Shown: positions 1 to 16,834, counted from the stretch's first letter. The stretch is 60,000 nucleotides of DNA from Lingula anatina (GCF_001039355.2 NW_019775491.1:188001-248000); one strand, 5' to 3'. Translations and numbers: made by a program. The notes: a model not told the origin generated them from the sequence alone.

Positions 1-445
1 ACTGTCAGCTTTGAAAACAACCCAGTGAAGAAAAAAACCTGCACTCAGCACCTCAAAGAACCCATATATCTGAAAAATATGTTTAGCATCCATACATTCC
101 TATCTCATTTGTAAATCTGAAATGGATAATCATCTCCATCCTCTCTGGGACCCCTGTTATTTCTGTTTTAGCCATGTTAATAATTTTTCATCAAATACAT
201 GTTGAATAAATGAAGAATAATTATTCAATACTGAAAAAATGTTATGTTACTAGTGTGGTGCTGATATTTAATCGTGTTGTACCTTTTGATTTGGAATTTG
301 TTGTCTTCATGCCATATTCATGCACTTTTGTGCATCAAATGTCATTCACATCTAGTTCACAGAAAAATTTCAATAAACTGATCTAATTAATATGTATTGT
401 AACAAATCTAAAGACAGAGTTCCCTACTTTATTTTGTTACTTTAC

Positions 446-3108
446 CTGTGCTATTTCTATGCCATCAATGAAGAATTTTTCATCTGCGTGTTGACACTGG
501 TGGACCATAGCTACTGTCACTGGAACAATGTTTTGGGTTCTAGTACGAGCCTGAAAAAATACAAGTTTGTGTACAGAAAAAATAATAATGCAAAAAGGAT
601 TCACCACATACACATACAGGATACACATCTAACATGTAGAGGTTTTACTGATTAAGTGCTTCTATTTCAGAAGCATGCCATTGCTGTATATAGTATGCAT
701 TTATAATCTATCAAATATGTAAACACCAAATGATACACTCCAACACGCTTCCTTTATAAGCCATTCAATTCCAGATAACCAGCATTAAAAGTATTTTTCT
801 CAACTCTCTCCTATCACTCATTTAAAATTATAAAGTCATTCCAAATTAATATGATTATTATATTTAAAAAGACACAAAAAGTAACATCAAAATCAACCAT
901 ATATAGTTCCCTCTGTGTAATTAATTATAAGTTTTATTTAATTTTAAATATTTGGTGAAATATTTCCTTTTGTGGCATAAATCTGCACATGATATGGAGG
1001 ATTATTCCCCAAATTTCACAACTTGCTGATAATAACTGACATGATTAAAAGTTCAACTGGAAACAATTGAAACATTAGACATTCTCAATAAACATTTCAC
1101 TTTACCAGTTTCACATTGTGTTATCATGTCTCGTGCATGGTTACATCCTTATACGTCCCCACAGCGATACTACCCTGCACCAATGCTCCCCCTCACTGAT
1201 ACTCCCCCGCAGTAGCGATGTAGGGAAGCAATGATGTGGGGGAGTATCGGTGTGGGGGAGTAACGGTGCGCCTACATTTGGTAATTTTACTGGGGATGTA
1301 TTGATGCAGAGATCTGTCGGTGTGGGGTCGGTGTGGATGCGCGTAATACACAAAAATTTACTAAGGCCACACTTTTTTATTTTTATGGATGACATCCTCT
1401 GGGTACCCCAAAATCGGTGCGAGAGGGCGAAAAAAAAAAAGCANNNNNNNNNNNNNNNNNNNNNNNNNNNNNNNNNNNNNNNNNNNNNNNNNNNNNNNNN
1501 NNNNNNNNNNNNNNNNNNNNNNNNNNNNNNNNNNNNNNNNNNNNNNNNNNNNNNNNNNNNNNNNNNNNNNNNNNNNNNNNNNNNNNNNNNNNNNNNNNNN
1601 NNNNNNNNNNNNNNNNNNNNNNNNNNNNNNNNNNNACTGCTTAAGTAAAGGAATGCTGTCAGTACACAGCTGGAAACACAAATTTTACCACAGAAACACG
1701 TATCAAACTAACAATGTCTTTATCCATGCTCTCAAAATATTAAAGCATTGTGATTACTTCGTAGAAATGTAAAAAAAAAAAAGTCATGAATAGATATGCT
1801 GCATATTACCAAATCTATTTAAGGTTATTTCATGCAATTTGTTGGTATAGCAATCAATAAAACAAATATCAAACAAACAGTGTGTCTTTATTTGTATTCT
1901 CAGAATATTAAAGCATTTTGAACACTTCACAGAAATGTTTAAAAAATGATGCAAAGATATGCTTAATACTACCAAATCTATTAAAGGTCATTTCGGACGA
2001 TGCCATTTTGTCTACTTCGACTCACACGAAGCAGCCAAACTGCCAGGTGGCCTGTCCGACCTTCAGCCCACCAAATACCTCGACGCCCTTATCGACCCTT
2101 ATTTCGCTACAGAAAACCTGGTATGTGCTGCTTTGTACAGAATGTCACAGAAATTTTTCGGGCGATAATCGCTGGCTGCCGCCAGCCTTTCGCACAATTG
2201 TAAAAAGGTCATGTCTCCATGCCCAAAACCAATCCATTGTCGTGTAATTTGAAAGTAATCCTAGAGATGAATTTGACGGCAAAGCGCCCACATTTCCACG
2301 TGGCGATAATACGCATGCGCAGAAAGCTCATTTCCTGGCAAATTCAATAATGACGTTTGCGACAACCGACTTCGTTGGGGGCTGAGAGGGGAGGGGATTT
2401 TTTTTTTTCGGAGAACGGGCGAAAATCGGTGCGCGTGCAGGATGTCATCCATAAAAATTAAAAAGTATGGCCTAACTGGGATTATTGGTGTGGGGTAGTA
2501 TCGGTGCGGGGGAGTATTGACATGACCCCTCATGCATACTTACCCTGGACTGCTGTGAGGACTGTTGTGGGGAGCTGAAGCCTCCAGGAGAATCGAACCC
2601 TCCAGCCTGATCATAGTTACTGAAACCTAAACAAATACGGTTTAATGAGGTTCATCTTGACAAAACAAGTGTTTTTTTTTCTTTTTACAGACACGAGCCC
2701 AGGTTTAAGAAAAAAAACTCTGAACATTTATTGTGGAACCAAACACCTTACGTAAATTATTGGGGGTTTAATTGCTCTGGGGTCATGTAAAAAAGCGGAA
2801 TATCATGATTCCGCAAGAAAAGCTCATGTCTGTTTTTATCTAATGATAGATTGAATGTAATATTTGCTAATGCCACTCGTTAATAATCACATTACATTTC
2901 ATTGTTATTATAATGATATTAATCACGACTGATACACTCAGGTTGAAACTTGTCGCAACTTGCGATCGCCAAAACGTTAACAACGGTGGTGAGAATTGAA
3001 CAAGAAGGGTGTTTCCATCACCCTTATATATTTAAAGGGTATCAAGTAGGACTAAATGTTTGGTCTGATCAGCATAAAACAGTACTCACCACCTTGGTTA
3101 TTCCACAT
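446..3108 (-). CDS. RPA2: Replication protein A 32 kDa subunit, 5' part (exons 1-3, runs off left edge)
   Basis: RPA32 is the middle subunit of the nuclear single-stranded-DNA-binding RPA complex used in replication, repair and checkpoint signalling. Three minus-strand exons join in frame: 3108-3090 (begins MWNNQG), 2626-2544 and 550-446, each with GT donors and AG acceptors, giving residues 1-69. The N-terminus has the family's MWN start and a Gly/Ser-rich phosphorylation region. DSPGGFSSP matches the vertebrate SPGGFGSP segment, with S19-P and S25-P as CDK-type sites and S30-Q as an ATM/ATR-type SQ site. Exon 3 (RTRTQNIVPVTV, then FFIDGIEIAQ) is the start of the OB-fold, matching human RARAQHIVP and VEISQ. 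The OB-fold remainder and winged helix must lie left of position 1. Positions 1-445 look like intron. The ATG at 3108 is the only sensible start. Identification is from remembered family motifs, not a search. Confidence 0.93.
1444..1635. other. Assembly gap (192 N)
   Basis: A run of 192 N lies just inside the left arm of the inverted-repeat element. Such palindromic sequence is a common cause of assembly breaks, so the true length of missing DNA is unknown. Confidence 0.99.
1694..1995. repeat. Imperfect tandem duplication, unit about 137 bp
   Basis: The segment at 1694-1832 is repeated at 1860-1995. Shared words include ATCAAAC-AACA, AATATTAAAGCATT, AGAAATGT, AGATATGCT and TACCAAATCTATT. The copies are diverged by substitutions and short indels. 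They lie between the arms of the inverted-repeat element. Confidence 0.7.
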
Positions 3109-3136
3109 TATTGACGTTAAGTATGAAAGTCTTATA

Positions 3137-3146
3137 TGGCGGGAAA
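3137..3146 (-). promoter_or_regulatory. E2F-type site upstream of RPA2
   Basis: The minus strand reads TTTCCCGCCA, matching the E2F consensus TTTSSCGC. It is 29-38 bp upstream of the RPA2 start codon, so it probably lies in the core promoter or 5' UTR. E2F control of replication genes including RPA subunits is established in animals; use of this site is inferred. Confidence 0.5.
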
Positions 3147-3395
3147 TGTGTGCCTCTCTGTGACCTACTTCGCTGTCCAATGAAATCTCAGCTAATAGGT
3201 GAAAAATGACAAATTTTCTGCGGAGTCACATCAGGAAATGTACCACAATTTATTTGAGACATAATTTTTTATCGTATTATTTTAAAGACTTGTTTTTCTT
3301 TTTACTTTTCTTAATTCCATACCTAATAGTTTTATGCTTTGCTTCTTATTCTTGCACCAGCCAATGTTTCGTAGTCAGATCTTCGTCTGCGGTAC

Positions 3396-3401
3396 TATAA
3401 A
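3396..3401 (+). promoter_or_regulatory. Possible TATA box of the IQANK1-like gene
   Basis: TATAAA lies 56 bp before the last base ahead of the start codon at 3457, and a CCAAT box (3361-3365) lies about 30 bp further upstream. The spacing would allow a short 5' UTR of about 30 nt. This is a motif call only. Confidence 0.35.
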
Positions 3402-3456
3402 GAGTCCCTAGCACTAAGAGTAAGAGGGTACTGGGGACTTTTATCAGTTGTTGGAA

Positions 3457-8965
<5,509 letters not shown>

Positions 8966-9134
8966 TACGTGCAGAATTGTTGACTCATTTTTTGTGAAAA
9001 ATAAGATTTTAATAAGGCCAGACAAAATTTATAAGATGGTTTATGAATATGGCCAATCCTAATTTTGAGGTAATGTAATGCACCTGACCTTCAAATTTAA
9101 CTGCTTTGCCAGTTAAACATCATATTTTTTTTTT

Positions 9135-9140
9135 AATAAA
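9135..9140 (+). terminator. Candidate polyadenylation signal of the IQANK1-like gene
   Basis: AATAAA lies 170 bp after the stop codon and is followed by a T/G-rich stretch (TAGTTTGTGTCCTTTGT, about 9180-9197) that could serve as the downstream element. Confidence 0.45.
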
Positions 9141-9287
9141 AACAAGTTCTTTCTATCGACCCTATATTTGTAGACTACTGTAGTTTGTGTCCTTTGTACG
9201 GAAAGTTGTCCCAGGTTAACAAAGTTTGTACATGGCTTAAGCATCCCTCTCTTAACAAAAGATCAAAATCTTAACCTGTAAGTCTAA

Positions 9288-9524
9288 GACTGGGTTCTCA
9301 TACTTAGATCGATCCATCTGGATTGACCTAACTCCCTGGGGGTTCCCGCTAAATTGCTATCAGCTCAAGAGGCTTAAATGTCTGTCACGACTACCGAATC
9401 AGCTAGGGTTAAAGATAATTACCCCCTAACAGTTTAACAGACATTTGAGCTGGTTAGTTTGATAGCAATTTAGTGAGCCTCCCCAGGGAGATAGATCAAC
9501 CCAAATATCTGTGGGAATGGTCCC
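9288..9524. mobile_element. MITE family A, 237 bp, with TAA target-site duplication
   Basis: Long imperfect terminal inverted repeats begin GACTGGGTTC on the left, with CTCCCTGGGGGTTC and CTAAATTGCTATCAGC blocks inside, and are mirrored on the right by GATAGCAATTTAGTG and TGGGAATGGTCCC. The element is flanked by TAA at 9285-9287 and 9525-9527. It is homologous, in opposite orientation, to the element at 55501-55715. A 3-bp TAA duplication and long inverted repeats fit a PIF/Harbinger-type MITE; the superfamily is inferred. Confidence 0.75.
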
Positions 9525-11232
9525 TAATACAGCAATGTCTGAATTTTTTAAAATTTTATTATTATTATTTTTTTTTATTTTATTATTATTATCTTTTTTT
9601 GGGGGGGGGGGGGGCATCAACAAACAATAAATGTATCACAAATTCCTTGGAAATTTCTCAGTTAGCAAACATAACTCTCAAGTTTAACCATACAATGTTT
9701 ACAGATGCAAAAAAATTATAAAGTTTCTGTTTCTTGAAGAAAAGATCTAAAGATATATTGATTGGGAACTTGATTCATAGAAGTACAAGTACACTAATAT
9801 ACAGTTGTGCAACTGAAGAATGATTCTTTTTTTTATAGTAAAAACATTTGATACGTGTATGTCGGGTCCAAGTAAAAACATAAATGCCTAAAACTTGAAT
9901 ATTCTGTATGCATATTAACACAGACAGCTGATAGAAAATTACCATCATATAAGGGGGATTGAAAGCTAGTTTTGTAATAATTGTAGTTTGAATTCATTTG
10001 CAATGAATTTATATTAATTTGCTTATTGATATGTAGTAGAGACATTTGTTGTCAGTTTAAGATACATTTGTCCTTTTTAACTTGTTTACTTTAAAAAGAA
10101 TATAGATTGTAATTTTGAAATTTCTGACTTCAAGAGGTATGTATCTGCAGTAAGAACTGCTCATAAATGTTCTTTTTTTATTCTTTTTAGTGTTATTTTT
10201 TTATATTTACATAACTTTGTCAGTGTATTTCTTTTAAACTCAAAGTTCAAAAATGTTTTTAGTTTCTTTAATGTTTACCTGAAAGGCGGCTTAAATTTAT
10301 TGGTGGTTACAGAACATTTGAAAAGATTTGTATACTTCCAACTTTTTTTTGTAGAAATTAAGCAATATTGTTTCCTGTTTGCTAAAAGACAGTGGTGAAT
10401 TGATTGTACTAGCATTAAAGATACATTTAGATATACAGTATTACTTGGCTCTTGATGTTGCAACAGTTCTTTTGTGATGCAGTTGATCCGTCCAAATGAA
10501 AATACTGTTTTTTGATACATACTGTACTACGGTATAAAAGCTTTCAGCATATTTTCAGATGATTATTTTTAAAACAATTGAAATCTTCTGCTGTGAATAA
10601 ACTTTGATAAATAAACTTTAAATAACCCTCTATAACAATATCATTTATAATAATTTGTCTTTATTATGTTGCCATTTTGAGACAATAAATATATAATGAA
10701 CTTTAAGCTTGACCATGGTTTTTCCCTAACAGCTGTTTTTTACAATGATTAATTTTTTTCTCTAATTAAATTTTTTTAAAATATTTTCTCTTAATTTATT
10801 AATCCTTCATTACAACACGAATGAACTTATATATAATTAACTCAAATATTTTATATCTTAATGACTAATGGGAAAGTGTTGCAATTACCACTGAAATTGA
10901 ATTGCTCATTGTGCACCTTTAAACGAAGTCAAAACTGCTGAGGTGCATGTGTCATGCATGTATATTTATGAGTGAGAATTACGTAAGAATAACGAAAGGT
11001 TATGTAACGTGTTTATGTAGTCAACAAATCAGATTTTTCTTTGAATTATCGAGATCAATAATAATGATATCATATCTCAAACATGGTAAATTGAACCATT
11101 TGGTGTTCAATAACAAGGCCCAGAATAAGAACCTATGTTTGCAAAACGATATTGAGCAATCTGGACACCCAATACCCCCTGGTAGGTGACCTAGTTTTAA
11201 AACCGATCCAGTAAATGACCCAGTTCTGCACC

Positions 11233-11246
11233 GTTGCTACAACAAC
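11233..11246 (+). promoter_or_regulatory. RFX X-box-like motif upstream of the short IQANK1 paralogue
   Basis: GTTGCT-AC-AACAAC fits the RFX consensus RYYNYY-N(1-3)-RRNRAC. It lies about 305 bp before the start codon and about 60 bp before a good splice donor (GTAAGT at 11304) that could end a non-coding first exon. X-boxes mark many ciliary genes; a ciliary role here is inference from this motif and the dynein-like domain. Confidence 0.4.
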
Positions 11247-11552
11247 CGATTACAGCGCATTCAGCGGCTCGAGCTGTCGTCCTGATTTTAACCGTTTTAT
11301 TTTGTAAGTAACATTATTATGCTGTAGTTTAGAGACTAAATTTAAAGGGTGAGATGTTTCATTAAAGTGATATGAGACATTCAATTTCAAGGACGTCTAA
11401 GCTTCGGTCATAAACAACGTCCATGCACTTACTGTACGTCTTGTCTTTGTTAATTTCATTTATTTGTAAATAACTATTCTAATATATGAATATTTGTATG
11501 CAAAGTTACCGTCAAATTTTTAAACTCGTAAATCAGGCACACAGACCCAAGG

Positions 11553-13638
11553 ATGCCCCCAAAACCGGTAGCTAAGAAGCCAGCGGCAAAGCCAGCTGCT
11601 AAAACTGCAGTATCAGGTGCTAAACCTGGTGCTAAACCAGCAGGGGCAAAAACGACAACAAAACCCACTGCTAAACCAGCTCCAAAAGCTACTGAAACAA
11701 AACCTGAAGCTAAGAAAGAACCAGGTTAGTAAAATTATTTTTACAAACCACATTCTTCCAAATGGGGAGAAAGAACATACCAGTATATAGTTTGAAGCCC
11801 ACAGAATTACAGCTTAATGCCCTAATTTGTACAATTTGTTTCTTCAAATATTCTCAGCAGCAGGGGATGAGGGAGATCGAGTGGCAAAAATATCAAAACC
11901 CCTCCCACACCCTTGCCCGTTTTTGATCTCCCAGATCTGCAAGTTTTAACTTAAATTTAAAAAATATTAAATTAAATTTAAATTTAAATTTAAATTTAAA
12001 TACACACATGATGAAATTGCCAAGTACAGTATGCATGATAGCTATGTCATATGGATACTGTTATAAGACATCATGTTTGCTTTATTTTACCATTTTTTAA
12101 GTTCAATTATAGAAAAAGTGGCAGAAGCCCCGCCAGCAGGTATAAACATAAACATAAAAGAATTGGCTGGAGTTCTATTTGCAGAGGAAAATAATAAAGT
12201 CCGAGCATCTGGAAAGTAAGTAATAAGCATATTGTGAGACAAAAATAAGAGACAAATAAGTCTCCATACAGAAATTCATATCTACTTGTTTCAGAGCTTC
12301 CCACACCTTTTTATTTTTTATGTTTTTATTTCTGTAACGCAAAATGCGTAAGTGAAACAGTTTTTATAAAAAATTGCTTGAAACCCTTTCACTTTCTACA
12401 TAATGGTTTGCTCTATGAATATACACATACTGTATAAGTACAATTCTAGTAGGTATTGTAATTTGTTCATTTTTTTCCAGATGGCCTCTTCTAGTTGATC
12501 CATCAGGAATCTCAGGGACCTTTCTCAAGTACCGGCATGTCAACTACATTGATGCCTTTAACCCCAGTGAAATGGAACCAGACAGAATCAGAATGGCCCT
12601 GCTAGGAGCACTGAAGTAAATACATTTTTTGTCCAAATCTCCAGGCTGATATTTTAATTATGTGTATTAAAACATGGTGCTGCTGTTGCATGTAGCATAC
12701 ATGGGCAAAAGGGATAGCGGTTCTCCAAAAAAGTTTTTTTTTCATATAACTTAATAAGTATTATGGCAGAAGGTTATTACACAATTGGGAAGGGGGGCAC
12801 ATTATATCAAAGCTATTTAAAATCACTGCTGCACTTTGAAAATAATTCATAGTTTAATTATTGATATTTTAATTATGTATATATATTTATTAATAAATGT
12901 GGAAAAGGTTGGTGTTCAGTGGTGAAAAAATGGTGTAAAATATTGTCAGCCTGTGTAAGAAATATTATGCCAGTATGATATAAATTGAACAGCAAAACGT
13001 CAGGTATTGTTTTGATATCTTCCCTGTTTTTACATTTTTATGCATTACAGTCTATATTTTAATTCATTACTTAGGTTTGCCAAAGCCTTAGTTGTGGATA
13101 TGAATGAAGTGGACATGTTTGATACTGTGGTTACAAGATTTGAAGAAATACAAAAGGGACTTATGGATAAGATTATGGACCAAAGCATCTTAACCATTGA
13201 CACGTGAGTTACTTGTACATGTAAAGCCACTAGCACCAATTTGTTTTTGATTTCAAAATTATCTTTTACCACTTTCATAAATCCTTGTGTTTTTAATTCT
13301 TTATTTTTCTTTATTAATATAAATAAAACATTACATCCTTAGGGTGTGCTTTACAAATTATGTTTAATATATTTTGATATATTTCAAGATTGATAAAATG
13401 AATTTAAAAAGATACTAAAAATTATACTAGAATTTTTTGAAAATGTTATTCCTTTGTTTAATATAACAGTTACAAGAGCCTCATGAAGGATGGTGATCCA
13501 CCAGAATTTGAAGTCGACCCACATAAGACCTACCTGATGGAGGAAACCATGAAGCAGTTCATGTTCATCCTCATTACCAAGAGTCCAGAACCATCTCTGG
13601 AACTAAAGAAGAAAATGTTTGTGGTAACAATAGGATAG
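11553..13638 (+). CDS. Short IQANK1 paralogue: only the dynein-AAA5-like C-terminal domain (5 exons, 235 aa)
   Basis: Exons: 11553-11724, 12113-12215, 12481-12615, 13075-13203, 13470-13638. Residues 1-58 are a low-complexity Lys/Ala/Pro/Thr-rich leader. Residues about 70-235 align along their length with the C-terminus of the upstream IQANK1-like protein: KWPLLVDPSG against [25 protein letters not shown] against [26 protein letters not shown] against DMMEVDMFDTV, and FILITKSPEP against FVIITKNPLP. Exons 2-5 are 103, 135, 129 and 169 nt, identical in length and phase to exons 11-14 of that gene. The IQ motif, ankyrin repeats and coiled coils are absent. The frame is intact, so it looks like a working partial tandem duplicate. 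A 5' UTR intron (donor 11304, acceptor near 11535) is plausible. Function is unknown. Confidence 0.88.
11945..12002. repeat. AAATTT-type low-complexity tract
   Basis: A run of AAATTT-like hexamer units lies in intron 1 of the short IQANK1 paralogue. Confidence 0.8.
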
Positions 13639-16600
13639 AGAGATCAGACTGGTGCATTGTGTTTTGCAAAGTCTTCTGAGTGGTGAAAACAGTATTATAT
13701 TCTAGTTTCTCTCTCTTTTTTTTTTTTTTTTTGATAATGTTTTATGATATTTAGCAAATACTTACTCTCTATTTAAGTTTTAACCTTTATATTTGGTAAA
13801 TGTTATGGAGGAATTGATAGTTGTAATGTTAAATAATCAAGGTATTATTAAGATTAATATCTGTTTTAGAGTAACCAGGTGCAGGGCTGTCCCATACAGT
13901 TCAACTCTAGTCACTATGCTCAGGACTGGAGGGGGGGAGGCCTTTGAAAAAAAATCTTTTCATCCTTATAAATATTAAGTTTGGGGGAGATATTTGAAGA
14001 AAATCTTTTCATCTTTACAAAAGCATTAGATTTTTCCTTTCTCCCACTCCATCAGAAGTCTCTTATTTTCCCTTCAATCACCATCTAGGTGAGCATCAGA
14101 GACTTATACATCTACACATGAAACCCACTCCTCCGCAATCGTTTTTATCAGTCTAAAGCCCAGATATTGTATTGTATTGAATTAAGGGTGCCAAAATAAT
14201 GTTAAGAAATAAAGTGATAAAGCTGTTTTACAAATATTTCAGGTCTTTTACTTTAAAATCTTTTTTGTTACTGTTTTGTTTTGTTAAAAACCTCGATAAA
14301 AAGTTTTAAAGGGTATTTGTTGTATTTCTAGGCATCTTTATTCCTGTGATCAGCTTTGTAGAAAATATTCATGAAATCCATGAAAAGGTATATACCAGAA
14401 AGATTGCAGTGTCACATATATCTTAGGATTTCAACACTTTTTTAAAATGCAATATTGTTGATTTTTTATTTATTGTGTGACTTTATTTAATTCTAGCACA
14501 AAAAAATGTCAAAAAAGTTTGCTCCTTGATGATGGGTCAGGTTTTTGATAATTCACCAAGCTGAATTTCTTTTAGATTTATTGATAAATCACAATTCTGA
14601 CCTGAAGGAGTTGGTTTCTTCAATTTTTTTATTTCCACCTACTCAAAACATGGAAGAAAAAACTTTGCTTAACTTCTTTGTCCTTACACCATCAAGCCAC
14701 CATAAAACTTTTCAAAGGCCAAAAAAGCTCAACACCTTAAAAAAGTGGATAACAGGTCATGAAGAGGGTATTTTAGCTGTCATACAACTGAGCCCAATGT
14801 TGAATGTGAGACCTTGAGGGCATATTACATGTCTCTTTAATGGCCTGGTATGGGACCACCTCAAGACAGAAAAACCTGTGGCAGAACTAGTGTTGTCAGT
14901 TATACTTTTTTTAAAAAGCTGGATTGATGTATAGATGCATTCCATCTGTATTTGTGCATTGTTCCACGGTAAATAATGAAATAAACAGTTGATATAAATA
15001 TCGTAACCTATGTAAGGTGGGCAGCCATGCAAGAACAAAATCCGTCTGATATCATACATACTTTATTCATTTCTAGCATCATACAGCAATGTACAGGAAT
15101 AACAATGTGTTTATTTGTGTATGCACAATTAAGGCAGTAACAATTCTGGGAACAATAATGTATAGAATAAAGTATACATGCCAACCTGAGATTTCATACA
15201 TACACAGACAAAGAGTAGCAACTTTTCTATGAGTATAATGATAATAATTGTATTTGTCTCTTATTAGTGATTTATTAAATAATACATTAACAACAGTTTT
15301 ATCTATTTTATTTAATACTTATATTAAATATTTGATCAGAGCTTAATCCTTTTCCTCTCACAAACATTTATATTGCATGACATGTACGGTAGGTTAGAGA
15401 GACTGTACACATGTATATGTACCTGTGTACTGTTTAGTGGTCAATAAAATTTATTACTATTAACAATATTACAATGCCATTATCAAAGACCTAATCCCAC
15501 ATGTGAATTATTACTCTACTGGGAATTTTTTTGAAATTTGAAAATTCAGTAAATACTATGATGTAATGGATGATTATGCCATGGATTTCCTTAAATAATC
15601 TCTATGGAACTATTCTACCGTTGAAATAATGAAGTTGATTAATATTTTATGGTTACAATATTGGACTTTCTGTTGAACCTATGCTTGATTAGAATATTTT
15701 TTGAATTAATGGAACTGAACACAATAAGGGCGTTTGTTGCACTGAACACAATAAGAGGGTTTCAGTTGAAAGAATTAACGTGGGGCTTACTTTGCCTGAA
15801 AAATATAAAAAATATCTTAAAGGTACAGGGGTACGTCATATCATTTTCACGACAATGAAAACAGATTTTGATCGCATTTTGGACACTTTTCCATCAATGC
15901 AAAATGGACATTTCGCCTAATTTATTCATCCATTCAACACTCCGCATACAAACACCTATGCGTAATTCAGATTTCACGTATAACAATTAGTGTAGTTTGA
16001 TGTTTATCCCAGACGTAAAATGCTTATTGTTACCTCCCTAAGGCTAATTGTGAAAATAATTACAGCAGAGCTGTTTTCAATCTTTATCAATTTGAACTTG
16101 CATATTTCATAATCATTTGTGACCTATAGATCAATTTAAATTTGCGTAGTCTGTACCCTTGCTTAGAATAAATTTCAATTAAAATTTGTGAAGTAACTAA
16201 GCAAATGTACTTATACTCATCAAATTTTTCCGTTATATTGAACAGTTCTTGGCCAGTGGTTGTAAAATAACGCAATTCATGAACATATCCCGGGTGAGGG
16301 GCAGGGGGAGGGGCAGTCTTGGAAAAGTTTGGCACACAACAACTAACAACTACTGAAATTTTATCCTCTTAACTTCATCACACCAGCGTTTACATCAGTT
16401 TTCGCGTTTGAACTACAAAACAGTGGGGAAGAGGGGAGGGCACCCTTTTAAAAGCGCGTCAGTCGGGTCAAGTCCTCGATCCCTTTCTGCGTTAACACGG
16501 GAACTCGGACATCAAAACTCAGCTCCTACACGCGCTCAGGCAATATACTACTCCCAAACGCGCAAGTTTGCAAAGGGCTGAGTGTTCCTTCAGAAAACAA

Positions 16601-16768
16601 GTTAAAACACTTGTCCCAAATTAATGTTACCCAAAAGTCAACACTATTTTTCTTTATAGATTGTGTATCAGATTCTCAAGACTGCCCCTCAGGGGGGGTA
16701 GACACTCTCTCCTGTGATTTCGTATACTACACAGGAATTAATCTGTTTGGCAATGTATAGCTTGGCGT
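13639..16768. other. Intergenic spacer between convergent genes
   Basis: This is the 3' UTR of the short IQANK1 paralogue (candidate poly(A) signal at 14208-14213) followed by AT-rich DNA with no recognisable coding exon. A GC-richer stretch at about 16380-16620 precedes the 3' end of the minus-strand TINAG-like gene. I see no repeat I can classify. Confidence 0.55.
14208..14213 (+). terminator. Candidate polyadenylation signal of the short IQANK1 paralogue
   Basis: AATAAA lies about 570 bp after the stop codon at 13638. It is the first canonical signal I noticed downstream. Confidence 0.35.
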
Positions 16769-16774
16769 TTTATT
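16769..16774 (-). terminator. Candidate polyadenylation signal of the TINAG-like gene
   Basis: The minus strand reads AATAAA about 60 bp past the stop codon of the TINAG-like gene, a normal distance for a short 3' UTR. Confidence 0.5.
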
Positions 16775-16834
16775 TACATAAAATAATGATGAGTGTATGT
16801 ACTTTACGATGTTTTAAGAACTCTATTGGCACGC

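Larger units (their letters stand above)
1150..2525. mobile_element. Inverted-repeat (foldback-type) element with GC-rich arms
   Basis: The left end (about 1150-1430) and the reverse complement of the right end (about 2400-2525) share blocks in the same order: a GATACTACCC...CACCAAT block, then AGGCCA-ACTTTTT-ATTTTTATGGATGACATCCT, then an ATCGGTGCG block. The left arm has extra copies of a GGTGTGGGGGAGTATCGGTG-like motif. This arrangement suggests a non-autonomous DNA transposon or foldback element in RPA2 intron 2. I found no transposase and no clear target-site duplication, and the middle is interrupted by an assembly gap, so exact ends are uncertain. Confidence 0.6.
551..2543. other. RPA2 intron 2 with repeats and an assembly gap
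   Basis: This is the intron between RPA2 exons 3 and 2. It is AT-rich up to about 1130, then holds an inverted-repeat element, a run of N, a tandem ~137 bp repeat and a GC-richer stretch (about 1990-2250). The donor GTAAGT on the minus strand (2543-2538) lies only about 15 bp from the right end of the inverted-repeat element. Confidence 0.8.
3109..3456. promoter_or_regulatory. Head-to-head promoter region between RPA2 and the IQANK1-like gene
   Basis: Only 348 bp separate the RPA2 start codon (minus, 3108) from the IQANK1-like start codon (plus, 3457). The region holds TGGCGGGAAA at 3137-3146 (TTTCCCGCCA on the minus strand, an E2F consensus), CCAAT at 3177-3181 and 3361-3365, and CTATAAAG (TATAAA 3396-3401). 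The E2F-type site sits about 30 bp upstream of the RPA2 ATG. This fits S-phase control of RPA2, but that role is inferred from motif and position only. Confidence 0.6.
8966..11232. other. IQANK1-like 3' UTR and intergenic spacer
   Basis: This AT-rich stretch holds a candidate polyadenylation signal (9135-9140), an inverted-repeat MITE (9288-9524), a poly-T/poly-G tract (about 9540-9614) and, further on, AATAAA words near 10597-10620 that could serve a longer 3' UTR. No splice-bounded coding exon was recognised. Confidence 0.6.

Noticed and set aside
1990-2250. GC-richer stretch with open frames on the plus strand in RPA2 intron 2
   Set aside because: I do not recognise any protein family, there is no splice context, and it lies inside a repeat element. 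It may be a transposon remnant.
2590-2599. GGTTCGATTC on the minus strand, a tRNA B-box look-alike
   Set aside because: It lies inside RPA2 exon 2, where it encodes part of GGFDSP; there is no A-box or cloverleaf around it.
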